A stretch of 64,000 nucleotides of DNA, taken from positions 1,612,001 to 1,676,000 of the forward strand of contig NZ_AP025144.1 in the NCBI RefSeq assembly GCF_019977755.1, written 5' to 3'. The notes under the pieces were generated by a model. It had not been told where the DNA came from and made no database searches. It saw only the letters and a list, made by a program, of their open reading frames with translations. How positions within the stretch are numbered: position 1 is the stretch's first letter; each line of letters begins with the position of its first letter. Positions 17,895 through 27,889 of this stretch are shown piece by piece. The translations under genes were made by a program, and so were the position numbers. Source of the DNA: Vibrio penaeicida. Its GTDB lineage: Bacteria > Pseudomonadota > Gammaproteobacteria > Enterobacterales > Vibrionaceae.

Positions 17895-17993
17895 GCGAAA
17901 CAAAGCTTCGAAGGCGAAACAAAAGCTCCGTGAGTTAAATAAAAACTTGGAGCGTTAAACAAAAGCTTCGAGCGCTGAATAAAACGCGTGGGT
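17895..17993. repeat. Five degenerate 20-bp tandem repeats
   Basis: Units begin at 17895, 17914, 17934, 17954 and 17974. A typical unit is GTTAAACAAAAGCTTCGAGC; the first is 19 bases long. Units agree mainly at the G-n-nAAAnAAAA core and the following AGCTTCG-like segment. The repeat fills the gap between the metalloprotease gene and VF530, just after a short CTCGTTCG tandem duplication (about 17867-17882). No coding frame of merit crosses it. Confidence 0.75.
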
Positions 17994-18064
17994 AGCCACT
18001 CAATGCCTGATATGATGCGTTCTTTGTGCCATTTCAGACTGCATGTAGATAGGAATAACGCTCC

Positions 18065-18283
18065 ATGACTCAATCTCAACCAAATAACCCACTTCACGGA
18101 CTCACGTTAGAAAAAATACTCACGCGGCTTGTTGAGCACTACGGCTGGGATGGGTTATATAACGAGATTAATGTGAACTGCTTTTACAATGACCCATCGA
18201 TAAAGTCGTCACTCAAATTTCTAAGAAAGACCCAATGGGCCCGCGACAAAGTCGAGTCTCTTTATATCCAAACATTCAATTAA
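18065..18283 (+). CDS. VF530/DUF2132 family small protein
   Basis: This 72-residue protein has the VF530 pattern [60 protein letters not shown]. It is a small helical family first defined in Vibrio (Aliivibrio) fischeri and suspected to bind DNA. It precedes a GNAT gene by 17 bases and may be co-transcribed with the next two genes. Function is unproven. Confidence 0.88.
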   Translation: MTQSQPNNPLHGLTLEKILTRLVEHYGWDGLYNEINVNCFYNDPSIKSSLKFLRKTQWARDKVESLYIQTFN

Positions 18284-18300
18284 ATTGAAGGAGCAACGGA

Positions 18301-18777
18301 GTGCGGATAAGGAAAGCCACAGTAGAAGATGCCAGCCTCTTACTTGATTTGATTAAGGAAAAAGCAGAATTTGATCGCCAAATGAAAGGATTCTCTGGTG
18401 AAGTTACGACAACCGTAAACAAAATCGAATCAACACTATTTGGTCCTCAACCTTTTGCTCATGCCATTTTGCTTGAGGTAGATAATCGTGTGCAGGGTTT
18501 TGCTTTGTACCATTACCGGTATTCGTCATTTAGCGGCACACCTTCTGTTTGGCTTGATGATTTATTGGTTGTAGGAGAGCATCGGTCTAAAGGATATGGT
18601 CGTCATATTCTGAAAACTCTATTTGAAATTGCCGAAGAGCATTCCGTTTCTCATATTTCGTGGACGGCAAGCCCGTTGAATAAACGTGCTCATCAATTTT
18701 ATGTAGGGTTGGGTGCCACCATTGAGCGATGGGAAGGGGAGAGACCTTATTTCCATTGGCTTATAAATACAAAGTAA
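18301..18777 (+). CDS. GNAT-family N-acetyltransferase
   Basis: Motif A is WLDDLLVVGEHRSKGYGRHILKTLFEIAEEH, followed by ISWTASPLNKRAHQFYVGLGATIERW, a layout seen in diamine/aminoglycoside-type GNATs. GTG 18301 has GGAGCAAC upstream at suitable spacing and gives the standard MRIRKATVEDASLLLDLI start. Substrate unknown. Confidence 0.85.
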   Translation: MRIRKATVEDASLLLDLIKEKAEFDRQMKGFSGEVTTTVNKIESTLFGPQPFAHAILLEVDNRVQGFALYHYRYSSFSGTPSVWLDDLLVVGEHRSKGYGRHILKTLFEIAEEHSVSHISWTASPLNKRAHQFYVGLGATIERWEGERPYFHWLINTK

Positions 18778-18787
18778 TGGGTTTAAC

Positions 18788-19318
18788 ATGAGTTGTGAGT
18801 TGGCAGGTGACGAAACGTTGAATATTGTTGTTAGGGAAGCAGAGGTGTCGGACGCATTGGGCATCATCAACATACTGAATCCGATCATTGAAGAGGGGCG
18901 TTTCACCATATTGGATAAGACCTTTTCTCTGAAGGAAGAAGAAGCGTTTATTCGACAATTTCCAACGCGTGGTGTGTTTCAGGTCGCGGTATTAGAACAG
19001 TGCAATACTGTGGTCGGTTTTCAAAATGTAGAGCCATTTGCCGCTTACACAAAAGCATTTGATCATGTTGGTGTAATCGGTACTTTCGTGGATAGCCAAT
19101 TTCGAAGGCAAGGTATCGCAAAGCAATTGTTTCAAGCGACGTTCTATTCAGCGAAAGGTAAAGGGTACGAGAAGTTATTTGCGTACGTGAGAGGAGACAA
19201 CGGCAGGGCGCTGTCAACGTATCTAAACCACGGGTTTGAAGTCATCGGGACAGCAAAAAGCCATGCAAAAATGCGTGGCAAGCTGATAGATGAAATATTG
19301 ATTGAAAAGTTCCTTTAG
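18788..19318 (+). CDS. GNAT-family N-acetyltransferase
   Basis: A 176-residue GNAT with motif A GVIGTFVDSQFRRQGIAKQLFQATFYSA and the strand KLFAYVRGDNGRALSTYLNHGFEVIG. The segment NPIIEEGRFTILDKTFSLKEEEAFIRQFP resembles phosphinothricin-acetyltransferase-like members. It begins 10 bases after the preceding GNAT. Substrate unknown. Confidence 0.85.
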   Translation: MSCELAGDETLNIVVREAEVSDALGIINILNPIIEEGRFTILDKTFSLKEEEAFIRQFPTRGVFQVAVLEQCNTVVGFQNVEPFAAYTKAFDHVGVIGTFVDSQFRRQGIAKQLFQATFYSAKGKGYEKLFAYVRGDNGRALSTYLNHGFEVIGTAKSHAKMRGKLIDEILIEKFL

Positions 19319-19346
19319 GTAACCCGTCTTAGTCGGGGGGAACCTA

Positions 19347-19796
19347 TCACCTATCTCCCGTCACTTCCAATTTAGTCTTGATGAAATCTTTATGATCAAC
19401 ATAAAGTAATTCAGCCGCTTTTCTGATGACGGATTCCTCTAAAGGATCCAAATGCTTGTCGGCGTAGGCGACCTCCCACAAAGCTTTGATGACAGCAATG
19501 CGTTCTGGTTGATCAAGGTGTCTGAGTTGAGAAGTAAACTCATAGAGAGAAGAGACATCTTTTGATTGATTCTTAGCTTGTTCCAATAAGGCTTTCGCTT
19601 CTGCTTCATCCACTTCGAGCACTTTCTTTAGCATGGACAAAGTGGCTTTTTCTTCCGATTCATCAATGTGGTGATCAGCTCCAGACACTTCAAAAAACAG
19701 TGAGGCAATGGCCAAATTGGGGTGGGTCGATTCGCCTGAATTCAGATCGCTGCCTTCAGTAAGCTGCTTAAAAATTTTAGATAGAGTAGAGATCAT
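19347..19796 (-). CDS. TerB-like tellurite-resistance family protein
   Basis: A 149-residue all-helical protein. The blocks LAIASLFFEVSGADHHIDESEEKATLSMLKKVL and ALWEVAYADKHLDPLEESVIRKAAELLYV form the two-repeat TerB fold with acidic residues that may bind metal. Such single-domain TerB proteins are common housekeeping-like accessories. No other ter genes are present, so tellurite resistance should not be assumed. AGGAGATAAAG-like Shine-Dalgarno lies just upstream of ATG 19796. Confidence 0.85.
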   Translation of the reverse strand: MISTLSKIFKQLTEGSDLNSGESTHPNLAIASLFFEVSGADHHIDESEEKATLSMLKKVLEVDEAEAKALLEQAKNQSKDVSSLYEFTSQLRHLDQPERIAVIKALWEVAYADKHLDPLEESVIRKAAELLYVDHKDFIKTKLEVTGDR

Positions 19797-20036
19797 CTTT
19801 ATCTCCTAACGATTGGCATTATTTAAACTTGAAGCTCTGATTAACTTTGGGGCAAAGACCGTCAATTGCAAGTTGCGATAGTAAATGATCCAAGTGTTGA
19901 TCCTCTCATACTGATTTGGATGAAAATGATAATTTGAAGTAAATCACGATTATTGAAATTGAATAAATGACGTATTTCTAGTGTTGTTTACCAATAGGTT
20001 ATTGAATAATAAATATTTAAAATGAAGTTCTTCCAT

Positions 20037-20068
20037 ATATCTTATGTCTTATATAAGATATAAGATAT
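20037..20068. promoter_or_regulatory. 32-bp near-perfect palindrome upstream of suyA
   Basis: ATATCTTATGTCTTAT (20037-20052) faces ATAAGATATAAGATAT (20053-20068) with a single mismatch and no spacer. It lies about 125 bases upstream of suyA in the 395-base TerB/suyA divergent gap. Its size suggests an operator bound by a dimer or pair of dimers. The HutC-type GntR gene downstream of suyB is the obvious candidate. The rest of the gap is AT-rich, with no other element I can name. Confidence 0.6.
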
Positions 20069-20191
20069 AAAATCCTATTGATTGCAAATTAATCGATTGG
20101 TACTTTGGATCTCAACATCAACAAGTCACAAGAACATATGCCTGAGAGAGGGTTTTCAGGTGGTCTAAATAACGCAACTAAGGACAGAGAT

Positions 20192-20479
20192 ATGAGCGAA
20201 ACACACTTCCTAGTTCACGACGTAAACGATAGCGTGGGCGTAATGGTGGTTGAGAATGTTGTGAAAGGCATGCAAGTCACCGGATACATGATGGATACCG
20301 ATGAAGAGATCGTTTTGACTGCACTGAATGACATTCCCCTTGGTCATAAAATTGCTTTGAGGGATCTTGATGTGGGCGACACCATTATCAAGTACAACGA
20401 AGACATGGGCAAAGTCGTGGAATCTATCTCTGCTGGCGGTCACGCTCACGTTCACAATATTAAAACCAAGCGCTGGTAA
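20192..20479 (+). CDS. suyA: (2R)-sulfolactate sulfo-lyase, alpha subunit
   Basis: SuyAB desulfonates (R)-sulfolactate to pyruvate and sulfite. This 95-residue SAF-domain subunit starts [23 protein letters not shown] and ends [13 protein letters not shown], the family's signature tail. ATG 20192 is chosen, with AAGGA 7 nt upstream; the frame is open back to a TTG at 20105 but the extra residues are not family-like. The UxaA/altronate dehydratase small subunit is the main alternative. The HpsN gene nearby supports sulfolactate. Confidence 0.87.
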   Translation: MSETHFLVHDVNDSVGVMVVENVVKGMQVTGYMMDTDEEIVLTALNDIPLGHKIALRDLDVGDTIIKYNEDMGKVVESISAGGHAHVHNIKTKRW

Positions 20480-20496
20480 TCAAAGGAGTGATAAAA

Positions 20497-21663
20497 ATGA
20501 AACGTAATACATTTATGGGTTATCGTCGCGAAAACGGTCGAGTGGGCGTACGCAACCATGTACTGATTCTTCCGTTGGATGACATTTCAAACGCAGCGTG
20601 TGAATCCGTTGCCAATAACATTAAAGGCACCATCGCGATTCCACACGCATATGGTCGTTTGCAATTCGGTGCCGATCTGGATTTGCATTTTAGAACCATT
20701 ATTGGAACGGGTGCGAATCCAAACGTTGCCGCAGTAGTGGTCATTGGTATCGAGCCAGGTTGGACACAGAAGGTAGTGGATGGCATTGCTGAAACGGGCA
20801 AACCAGTAAAAGGGTTTTCGATTGAGCAAAACGGCGACATTAACACTGTGGCTGCGGCGTCTCGTACGGCAAAAGAGTTTGTCCACTACGCGACAGCATT
20901 AAGCCGAGAAGAGTGCCCAATTAGTGACTTATGGGTCGCTGTGAAATGTGGTGAATCGGATACGACGTCTGGTTTATCTGCTAACCCAACCGTGGGTAAC
21001 TTCATCGACAAGATGAACGAAGCGGGTGCGACAACATGCTTTGGAGAAACATCGGAAATCACGGGTGCCGAGCAGATTGTTAAAGGTCGAGCGGCTACGC
21101 CAGAAGCTGGCGAGAAGTTTATGAAAACTTGGTCATCCTATAACGAGTTTATTCTGGCAGAGAAAACGAACGATCTTTCTGACTCGCAACCGACGAAAGG
21201 GAACATCGAAGGTGGCTTAACCACGATTGAAGAGAAAGCGCTCGGTAACGTGCAAAAAATCGGTAAGAAAACACAGTACGTAGACGTGTTAGAGCCAGCT
21301 GAAACACCAGCGAAAGGCCCTGGTTTGTACTTTATGGATACTTCTTCTGCCGCAGCAGAATGTAATACTCTACAAGCCGCTGGTGGCTATGCGGTTCACC
21401 TATTCCCAACGGGACAAGGTAACGTAATTGGCAACCCAATTATGCCTGTGCTTAAGATCACTGGAAACCCAAGAACAGTGCGTACAATGAGTGAGCATAT
21501 CGATCACGATGTGTCTGCAATTCTACGCCACGAAATGACGTTGGATGAAGCTGGAGATGAATTGATCGAAATGGTTATAGACACAGCAAATGGTCGTAAT
21601 ACCTGTGCGGAAGTTCTTGGTCATGTTGAGTTTTCACTCACTAAGTTGTATCGAAGCGCATAG
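20497..21663 (+). CDS. suyB: (2R)-sulfolactate sulfo-lyase, beta subunit
   Basis: The large UxaA/GarD-family subunit carries [75 protein letters not shown] and [25 protein letters not shown]. The conserved Cys in VKCGESD and the late CAEVLG segment are the likely metal-site regions of the lyase. ATG 20497 has AAGGAG 8 nt upstream. At 388 residues it is shorter than fused altronate dehydratases, as expected for SuyB. A terminator follows. Confidence 0.88.
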   Translation: MKRNTFMGYRRENGRVGVRNHVLILPLDDISNAACESVANNIKGTIAIPHAYGRLQFGADLDLHFRTIIGTGANPNVAAVVVIGIEPGWTQKVVDGIAETGKPVKGFSIEQNGDINTVAAASRTAKEFVHYATALSREECPISDLWVAVKCGESDTTSGLSANPTVGNFIDKMNEAGATTCFGETSEITGAEQIVKGRAATPEAGEKFMKTWSSYNEFILAEKTNDLSDSQPTKGNIEGGLTTIEEKALGNVQKIGKKTQYVDVLEPAETPAKGPGLYFMDTSSAAAECNTLQAAGGYAVHLFPTGQGNVIGNPIMPVLKITGNPRTVRTMSEHIDHDVSAILRHEMTLDEAGDELIEMVIDTANGRNTCAEVLGHVEFSLTKLYRSA

Positions 21664-21702
21664 CGATTTTCGAATCCACGGTCACTTATATCAATCACTC
21701 CC

Positions 21703-21729
21703 AAGCCTTTCTTTTTAGAAAGGCTTTTT
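21703..21729 (+). terminator. Rho-independent terminator after suyB
   Basis: AAGCCTTTCT (21703-21712) and AGAAAGGCTT (21717-21726) form a 10-bp stem with a 4-base loop, followed by TTT. It ends the suyAB transcript about 40 bases after the stop codon. Confidence 0.85.
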
Positions 21730-21835
21730 CGTCCCTGCTTGAGGGAGCAAGGGCTCTACAGAAACGAATAGCTTACAGACGAATACCTTCCAGAATTAGC
21801 TGCAGGAGATCGACGCAAGTTTACGAGGTGTTCTT

Positions 21836-22555
21836 CTAGCTCAGTTCGTTCAAGTAACAATGCTGATCGGTATGGCAGCGCGTGACTCTAAGTTCCACCG
21901 CTTCTCCATTCAAAGCGTATGCCACACGTTTGGCTTCTAGCAGTGGTGTTCCAGTCTTTATCTCTAGGTGGGTTTCTTCTGTGTCATTTGACAAAACGGC
22001 TCTCAGCTTTTCGATAACTTTAACCACAGACAACCCAAATTCACGCTGGTAAAAGCTATATAGCGTATTGGGAAGCTCATCGGTTAGCGGCATGTTGGCG
22101 AACAGCTTTTCTGGCAGAGAGATAGTCTCGTATATGACAGGAACACCTTCAAGTGCGCGAGTTCGAGTAATTCGAATAACTTGTTCTTCATCGGATAAAT
22201 CCAACGATTCGCTTTCGAGAAGAGTGGCAGGGTAGCGATTAAAGTCGAGTATTGTACTTTCAGGAAGATGACGTTTCCCTTGTAAATCAACTAATCGAAA
22301 GAAATGGTAGAGCGGTTGTTCTTGTGTGTGTTCGGCTACGTAAGTGCCTTTACCTTGTCGACGAACCACCAACTTTTCCGCTGCCAATTCATCGAGGGCC
22401 TTCCTTACAGTGCCCTGGCTGACTTGCAACTCATCCGCTAACTGAAATTCACTGGGTAAAGGGCTACCCGGTAACCACACTTTATCGATCAATCTTTGTA
22501 TCAAAAGCTCTTTTACTTGCATGTACAAAGGAAGAAAGTGGGTGGGTTTATTCAT
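21836..22555 (-). CDS. GntR-family regulator, HutC/UTRA type
   Basis: A winged-helix domain (LYMQVKELLIQRLIDKVWLPGSPLPSEFQLADELQVSQGTVRKALDELAAEKLVVRRQGKGTYV, residues 10-75) is followed by a UTRA effector domain (LESESLDLSDEEQVIRITRTRALEGVPVIYETISLPEKLF..., residues 90-235). It lies between suyAB (convergent) and the hps genes (same strand, after a terminator). It probably governs suyAB and/or hps in response to a sulfonate intermediate; the effector is not known. Confidence 0.9.
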   Translation of the reverse strand: MNKPTHFLPLYMQVKELLIQRLIDKVWLPGSPLPSEFQLADELQVSQGTVRKALDELAAEKLVVRRQGKGTYVAEHTQEQPLYHFFRLVDLQGKRHLPESTILDFNRYPATLLESESLDLSDEEQVIRITRTRALEGVPVIYETISLPEKLFANMPLTDELPNTLYSFYQREFGLSVVKVIEKLRAVLSNDTEETHLEIKTGTPLLEAKRVAYALNGEAVELRVTRCHTDQHCYLNELS

Positions 22556-22678
22556 GAGATGTGTGCTCTTTACTCGTTCGTTTCTTAAGCTTCATATTAA
22601 CAATCAAGAGGTAAGCTGTCTGTAGTGGAATGGAATAAATACAGTGTTTTGAGCGAATTTAGGTGTGATACCAGTTAG

Positions 22679-22710
22679 AAAAATCCCTAGTGGTTTTCTA
22701 GGGATTTTTT
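22679..22710 (-). terminator. Rho-independent terminator after the hps operon
   Basis: AAAAATCCCTAG (22679-22690) pairs with CTAGGGATTTTT (22698-22709) across a 7-base loop, with A/T runs on both sides. It lies just past the stop of the alcohol dehydrogenase gene at 22728 and separates the hps unit from the GntR gene. Confidence 0.85.
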
Positions 22711-22727
22711 AGGAACGGTTTGTTGCG

Positions 22728-23726
22728 TTAGGCACTTACATCGAGAATGATTTTGGCTGCTGCGGTTCGGTTGTTATCAAGATCATCAAAAGCCTGACTT
22801 CCCAAACTTAAAGGGCGCTCCTCAATCCACGATAACTCACCCAATGCACCACGGTGTAAAGCATCTACGGCTGAAATCATATCCAGTTGAGTGTAAGAAA
22901 ATGAACCCAAAACAGCGACTTCTTGAAGGGTCATTTTCCGTACATCGAATTCGCCAAAGGAATCTTGTAACCCCACATGCATGAATACGCCACCCTGTTT
23001 AACCGCGTTCATCCCCGCATTGCGTGTATGGCTAGAGCCTACTGCATCGACAACCACATCAATACTAGATTCATCAACGGGTTCGTCTTTAGCTGGGTTG
23101 TGTAAGTCAGTAATTCCAGAAACCCTAGCGGTGTTGAGCCTTTGCGCGTTCGTATCACTTAGAATAATGTGTCTTGCGCCTTTTAGTTTGAGAAAAAGGG
23201 CGCAAAGCAACCCGATGGACCCGCCACCAATGACCATTGCAGTGCTTTCACTTAACGTCCGGTGCATGTGTTTTTCCACCAGCGCTATGGCGTGTAAAGC
23301 CGTTGCTGCGGGTTCGGCTAAGGCGGCATGTTCTGGTTTCATACCCTCAGGCACTGGAATGAGATTGGTTTCCGGTATCACCGTATATTCAGCAAACGCA
23401 CCTGGCATTTTTAACCCAATGGCCGTTCGATTTTCACACAAATTAGTTCTGCCGCTTAAGCAGTCGGCGCACTCCATGCATGTAATCAAAGGGTTAAGGA
23501 CAACTCGCTTGTTCAAGTACTTACCATTCATGGCAATACCACAGGCTTCATGCCCAAGAATCAAAGGGGGTACGCGTCTTGGGTCGTGTCCGTGATAAGC
23601 GTGCATATCGGAACCGCAAATGCCCGCTTTCTCTATTTTCACCAATACCTCGCCTTCCTGCGGGGTAGGCGTGTTTTGCATTTCAAAGGTGACTTCGTTT
23701 TTATTGGTATAAACGAGTGCTTTCAT
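22728..23726 (-). CDS. hpsP: Zinc-dependent alcohol dehydrogenase, sulfopropanediol 2-dehydrogenase-like
   Basis: A medium-chain dehydrogenase: catalytic zinc motif AGICGSDMHAYHGHDP, GHEACGIA, a structural-zinc cluster CMECADCLSGRTNLC, and the Rossmann motif VIGGGSIGLLCALFLKL. ATG 23726 has AAGGA 7 nt upstream; upstream ATGs overlap the preceding gene. In Cupriavidus DHPS degradation, HpsO and HpsP interconvert the DHPS enantiomers through the 2-keto form, and HpsP is an ADH of this class. Assignment rests on the neighbouring HpsN and SuyAB genes; sequence alone says sorbitol/threonine dehydrogenase-like. Confidence 0.78.
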   Translation of the reverse strand: MKALVYTNKNEVTFEMQNTPTPQEGEVLVKIEKAGICGSDMHAYHGHDPRRVPPLILGHEACGIAMNGKYLNKRVVLNPLITCMECADCLSGRTNLCENRTAIGLKMPGAFAEYTVIPETNLIPVPEGMKPEHAALAEPAATALHAIALVEKHMHRTLSESTAMVIGGGSIGLLCALFLKLKGARHIILSDTNAQRLNTARVSGITDLHNPAKDEPVDESSIDVVVDAVGSSHTRNAGMNAVKQGGVFMHVGLQDSFGEFDVRKMTLQEVAVLGSFSYTQLDMISAVDALHRGALGELSWIEERPLSLGSQAFDDLDNNRTAAAKIILDVSA

Positions 23727-23751
23727 GATTCTATCCTTTTTAAATTCACCG

Positions 23752-24518
23752 TCACTTAGCCGTAAACCCACCATCCACAAACAAGGTTTGACCCGTTACG
23801 TAGTCCGAAGCGTGTGAAGCAAAAAACAGTATGGGACCATTTAAATCTTCCATTTCCCCGTTTCTGCCAATCGCCGTTTGATTGGCGAGTACTTGCAGTT
23901 TGTCTGCATCTTCAAACAAGGGTTGCGTCAATTCACTCGGGAAGAAGCCAGGAGCGATGGCGTTGCACGTGATGCCGTCACCAGACCAAGCTTCTGCCAT
24001 GGCACGAGTCAGCTGACATACGCCACCTTTCGATGCGCCGTAAGGCACACTGTTGGCAAACGCACGCTCGCTTTGCAGTGAGGCGATATTGATGATCTTT
24101 CCGTATCCCTTTTCTTTCATGTCTGGTACCAAGGCTTTTGCAAGAAAGAAGGGCAATTTTAGGTTGATGTTGAGAGTGCTATCCCAGCTCGTCTCATCAA
24201 CTTCATCAACGGGTTGGCGCAAGTTCTGACCTGCAACATTCGCCAAAATATCCGGCGCACCATAGATGGATTTGCACTGCGCAATATGTTGTTCTAACTG
24301 GTCAAAGCGTGTTAAATCGCAACGAATGTAACTCGCCGTTCCTCCCTCCATCTCGATCTCTGCCACTGTGTCTTTGAGGGGAGAATCACGCCTGCCCATG
24401 ATGACAACTTTAGCACCAGCGGCCGCAAGCGTTTTGGCAAACTGGCGGCCGATACCGGAACCGCCGCCAGTGACCAGTGCGACTTGCCCTTCAATAGAGA
24501 AATTCGCCGATGTGCTCA

Positions 24519-24519
<1 letters not shown>
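23752..24519 (-). CDS. hpsO: Short-chain dehydrogenase/reductase, sulfopropanediol 2-dehydrogenase-like
   Basis: A classical SDR: cofactor motif VTGGGSGIGRQFA, NVAGQN (NNAG-like), catalytic Ser in IINIASLQSE and YxxxK in PYGASKGG. The C-terminus has GQTLFVDGGFTAK. Its ATG overlaps the HpsN stop (TAATG), so the two are coupled. In known DHPS pathways HpsO is an SDR that oxidises one DHPS enantiomer at C2. A generic 3-oxoacyl-ACP reductase label would miss this context. Confidence 0.82.
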
Positions 24520-25850
<1,331 letters not shown>

Positions 25851-25878
25851 TCAAAAAATTGGCGTGCAGAAACCCCTA

Positions 25879-25890
25879 CAGCGATCGCTG
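25879..25890. promoter_or_regulatory. Perfect 12-bp palindrome upstream of hpsN
   Basis: CAGCGATCGCTG at 25879-25890 is perfectly symmetric, about 56 bases upstream of the HpsN start, in the 145-base gap after the TRAP large permease. It could be a secondary operator giving the dehydrogenases separate control. It does not match the GTAAGCGCTTAC sites near the LacI gene. Confidence 0.4.
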
Positions 25891-25906
25891 CACGTTTAAA
25901 GCTATT

Positions 25907-25957
25907 TGTTACATGAGTAGTTCTGTTACGTGACTAGTTCTGTTACATGAATTAACG
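25907..25957. repeat. Three tandem 17-bp repeats upstream of hpsN
   Basis: TGTTACATGAGTAGTTC (25907-25923) and TGTTACGTGACTAGTTC (25924-25940) differ at two positions. TGTTACATGAATTAACG (25941-25957) keeps the first ten bases almost exactly. The array runs to within 12 bases of the TRAP permease stop. Confidence 0.75.
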
Positions 25958-25968
25958 CGTTATGCGAA

Positions 25969-27291
25969 TCAGTTAAATTGGAGTGCCCATAGTGAAATCT
26001 CTGGAACAAATGCCAAGAGTAAAACCACTAGTAGCATCGACAGTACGTAAGGTGCTGCGTACTTAGCCACTTGCAAAACCGGTGTCTGGGTAACCCCTGA
26101 AACAACAAACAGATTCAACCCTAATGGTGGTGTGATGAATCCGACGCCCAGTGCGGTCACCATCATGATACAAAAGTGAATTTCATCCATGCCGATCGAT
26201 TGAGCCAAAGGCAACAAGATGGGGGAAAGCACCACAATATTGGGTGTGGTTTCCATGACGCATCCAGCCAGAATTAGGATTCCAATCATAATCAGCGTTA
26301 GGTACACCGGATCTTCCGTGATGTTGGTCATCTGAGTCACGAAGCTTTGCGGAATTTCCAATACCGCCAAGGTTTGTGCCAAAGGAAGTGACATCGCAAT
26401 GATTGGCAGAATGATTCCATTAATTTTCGCTGAACTGTAAAGCATTTTAGGGAAATCACGCCAAGTAATGGTTCGCTGGTATAAACCGATGCTCAACCCT
26501 ACGAGTACTGCAACCGCTGCCGCTTCAGTTGGTGTGAAAATACCGGAATAGATACCACCAAGAATAATGAAAGGGATCAGTAATGCATCGCGTGAGTTAT
26601 AAATAGTCGCAAACCAATGCTTTAGTGAGAATCCTGTTTTCGAATTTTCGTACCCATTAATGGCGTTAAGCACAACATTGGTCGCCATGATAGAAATCAT
26701 AATGAGTAAGCCTGGGATAGCAGCAGCCAAAAACAGCGTTGAGGCTGAAATACCCAAAATCAAACCAATAATGATGTAAGCGATAGACGGTGGGATCAGA
26801 ATACCCGTACAAGCACCAGCAGCGACAAGAGCACATGCATACGCTTTTGGGTAACCTCTGTCGACTAAGCGATCAATCGTCATTCGGCCTACGGCGGCCG
26901 CACCAGCGGCATCAGATCCTGATATACAAGCGAAAAAACCACACCCCAAAACGGTTGATGTCCCTAAGCCTGATTTCGCACTGCCCGTCGAGGCTTCTGC
27001 AACATCCAGCAGTTTATTGGAAAGCCCCGTTCTTACCAGTACGTCGCCCGTTAAAATAAACAATGGGATGGCGATAAGTGCGAATGCATCGATACCGTCA
27101 AATAATGACTCACCCACTAGAGAAAGTGGCAGCACATCAGTAAAGACCAACATCGCGATAGAGCCTAAACCCAGAACCACCCAAATTGGTACGGCTAAGA
27201 AAATCATGACCACCATGGCAATAACAGGACCGTAAACGGCAATGCCATAAGAAGCAGCGGAGGCTTGGTCGAGCAAATAGTAGTTATTCAT
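25969..27291 (-). CDS. hpsM: TRAP transporter large permease, probable DHPS uptake
   Basis: A DctM-family protein (440 residues, about 12 helices) with AFALIAIPLFILTGDVLVRTG, GFFACISGSDAAGAAAVGRMTID, LVAAGACTGILIPPSIAYIIIG and FTPTEAAAVAVLVG. It starts within a GGAGGAAAAATG context 8 bases after the small-permease stop. In other bacteria HpsKLM is the DHPS TRAP system. The hps name is by context; which gene letter maps to which subunit is tentative. Confidence 0.85.
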   Translation of the reverse strand: MNNYYLLDQASAASYGIAVYGPVIAMVVMIFLAVPIWVVLGLGSIAMLVFTDVLPLSLVGESLFDGIDAFALIAIPLFILTGDVLVRTGLSNKLLDVAEASTGSAKSGLGTSTVLGCGFFACISGSDAAGAAAVGRMTIDRLVDRGYPKAYACALVAAGACTGILIPPSIAYIIIGLILGISASTLFLAAAIPGLLIMISIMATNVVLNAINGYENSKTGFSLKHWFATIYNSRDALLIPFIILGGIYSGIFTPTEAAAVAVLVGLSIGLYQRTITWRDFPKMLYSSAKINGIILPIIAMSLPLAQTLAVLEIPQSFVTQMTNITEDPVYLTLIMIGILILAGCVMETTPNIVVLSPILLPLAQSIGMDEIHFCIMMVTALGVGFITPPLGLNLFVVSGVTQTPVLQVAKYAAPYVLSMLLVVLLLAFVPEISLWALQFN

Positions 27292-27299
27292 TTTTCCTC

Positions 27300-27818
27300 C
27301 TAATCGATCAAGCGTTCGCCTTGGTATACCTGTCCGTTGTTGAGCAGTGCTTTCACATCCCTTTTAATGGACTGAAGCAAGCGCAAAACAATTAAGGTGA
27401 AACCAAAGGGAACTGCAAATAAAAACCAAACTTGGCTGATGCGTAAACCATGGGTCACGGAGCCGAATTCGAGAGACGTTAATACGGGTCCGATAGAGAC
27501 GATCAATGAAATCACTGCAAGCCCCAACGTAAGAAAGTCGCTGAACAGGTACACGGCAATTTGTGCGCGATTTGGCAAGAACCCCAGCAAAACATCTATG
27601 CGTATGTGAGCGCGGTTTTTAACCGCAAGTGAAGCGCCTATCCAAGCTAGGTAGATAAAGCAGTATCGAGCGACTTCTTCTCCCCAAATGGAGGAATAAC
27701 TGAGCACAAATCGTCTGGTGACTTCAGAGATGATCGTCAGTACGATCATTGAATAGAACATTAGGCAGAGCCATCGTTCTAAATTTTGCTCTATGGTTGA
27801 AAACCGACTTTGTTGCAT
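27300..27818 (-). CDS. hpsL: TRAP transporter small permease, probable DHPS uptake
   Basis: A 172-residue DctQ-type protein with four membrane helices and the pattern WGEEVARYCFIYLAWIGASLAVKNRAHIRIDVLLGFLP. It follows the binding protein by 71 bases and precedes the large permease by 8. It forms the membrane complex with HpsM. Confidence 0.88.
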   Translation of the reverse strand: MQQSRFSTIEQNLERWLCLMFYSMIVLTIISEVTRRFVLSYSSIWGEEVARYCFIYLAWIGASLAVKNRAHIRIDVLLGFLPNRAQIAVYLFSDFLTLGLAVISLIVSIGPVLTSLEFGSVTHGLRISQVWFLFAVPFGFTLIVLRLLQSIKRDVKALLNNGQVYQGERLID

Positions 27819-27889
27819 GTTTTACACCTTGATAAGGGAAACAAAAGAGAAAAAGGGCAGCCGCAAAGTAAACTACGGCTGCCAACGCC

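Noticed and set aside
18065..18283. VF530 as evidence for an intact integron array
   Set aside because: No integrase and no repeated attC-like sites of consistent sequence were seen around it; the gene is also common outside cassettes.
19347..19796. Tellurite-resistance operon
   Set aside because: Only an isolated TerB-fold gene is present; no terA, terC, terD or terZ partners.
20105..20191. N-terminal extension of SuyA from a TTG start
   Set aside because: The extra 29 residues are not like SuyA/UxaA proteins, and a good ribosome-binding site precedes ATG 20192.
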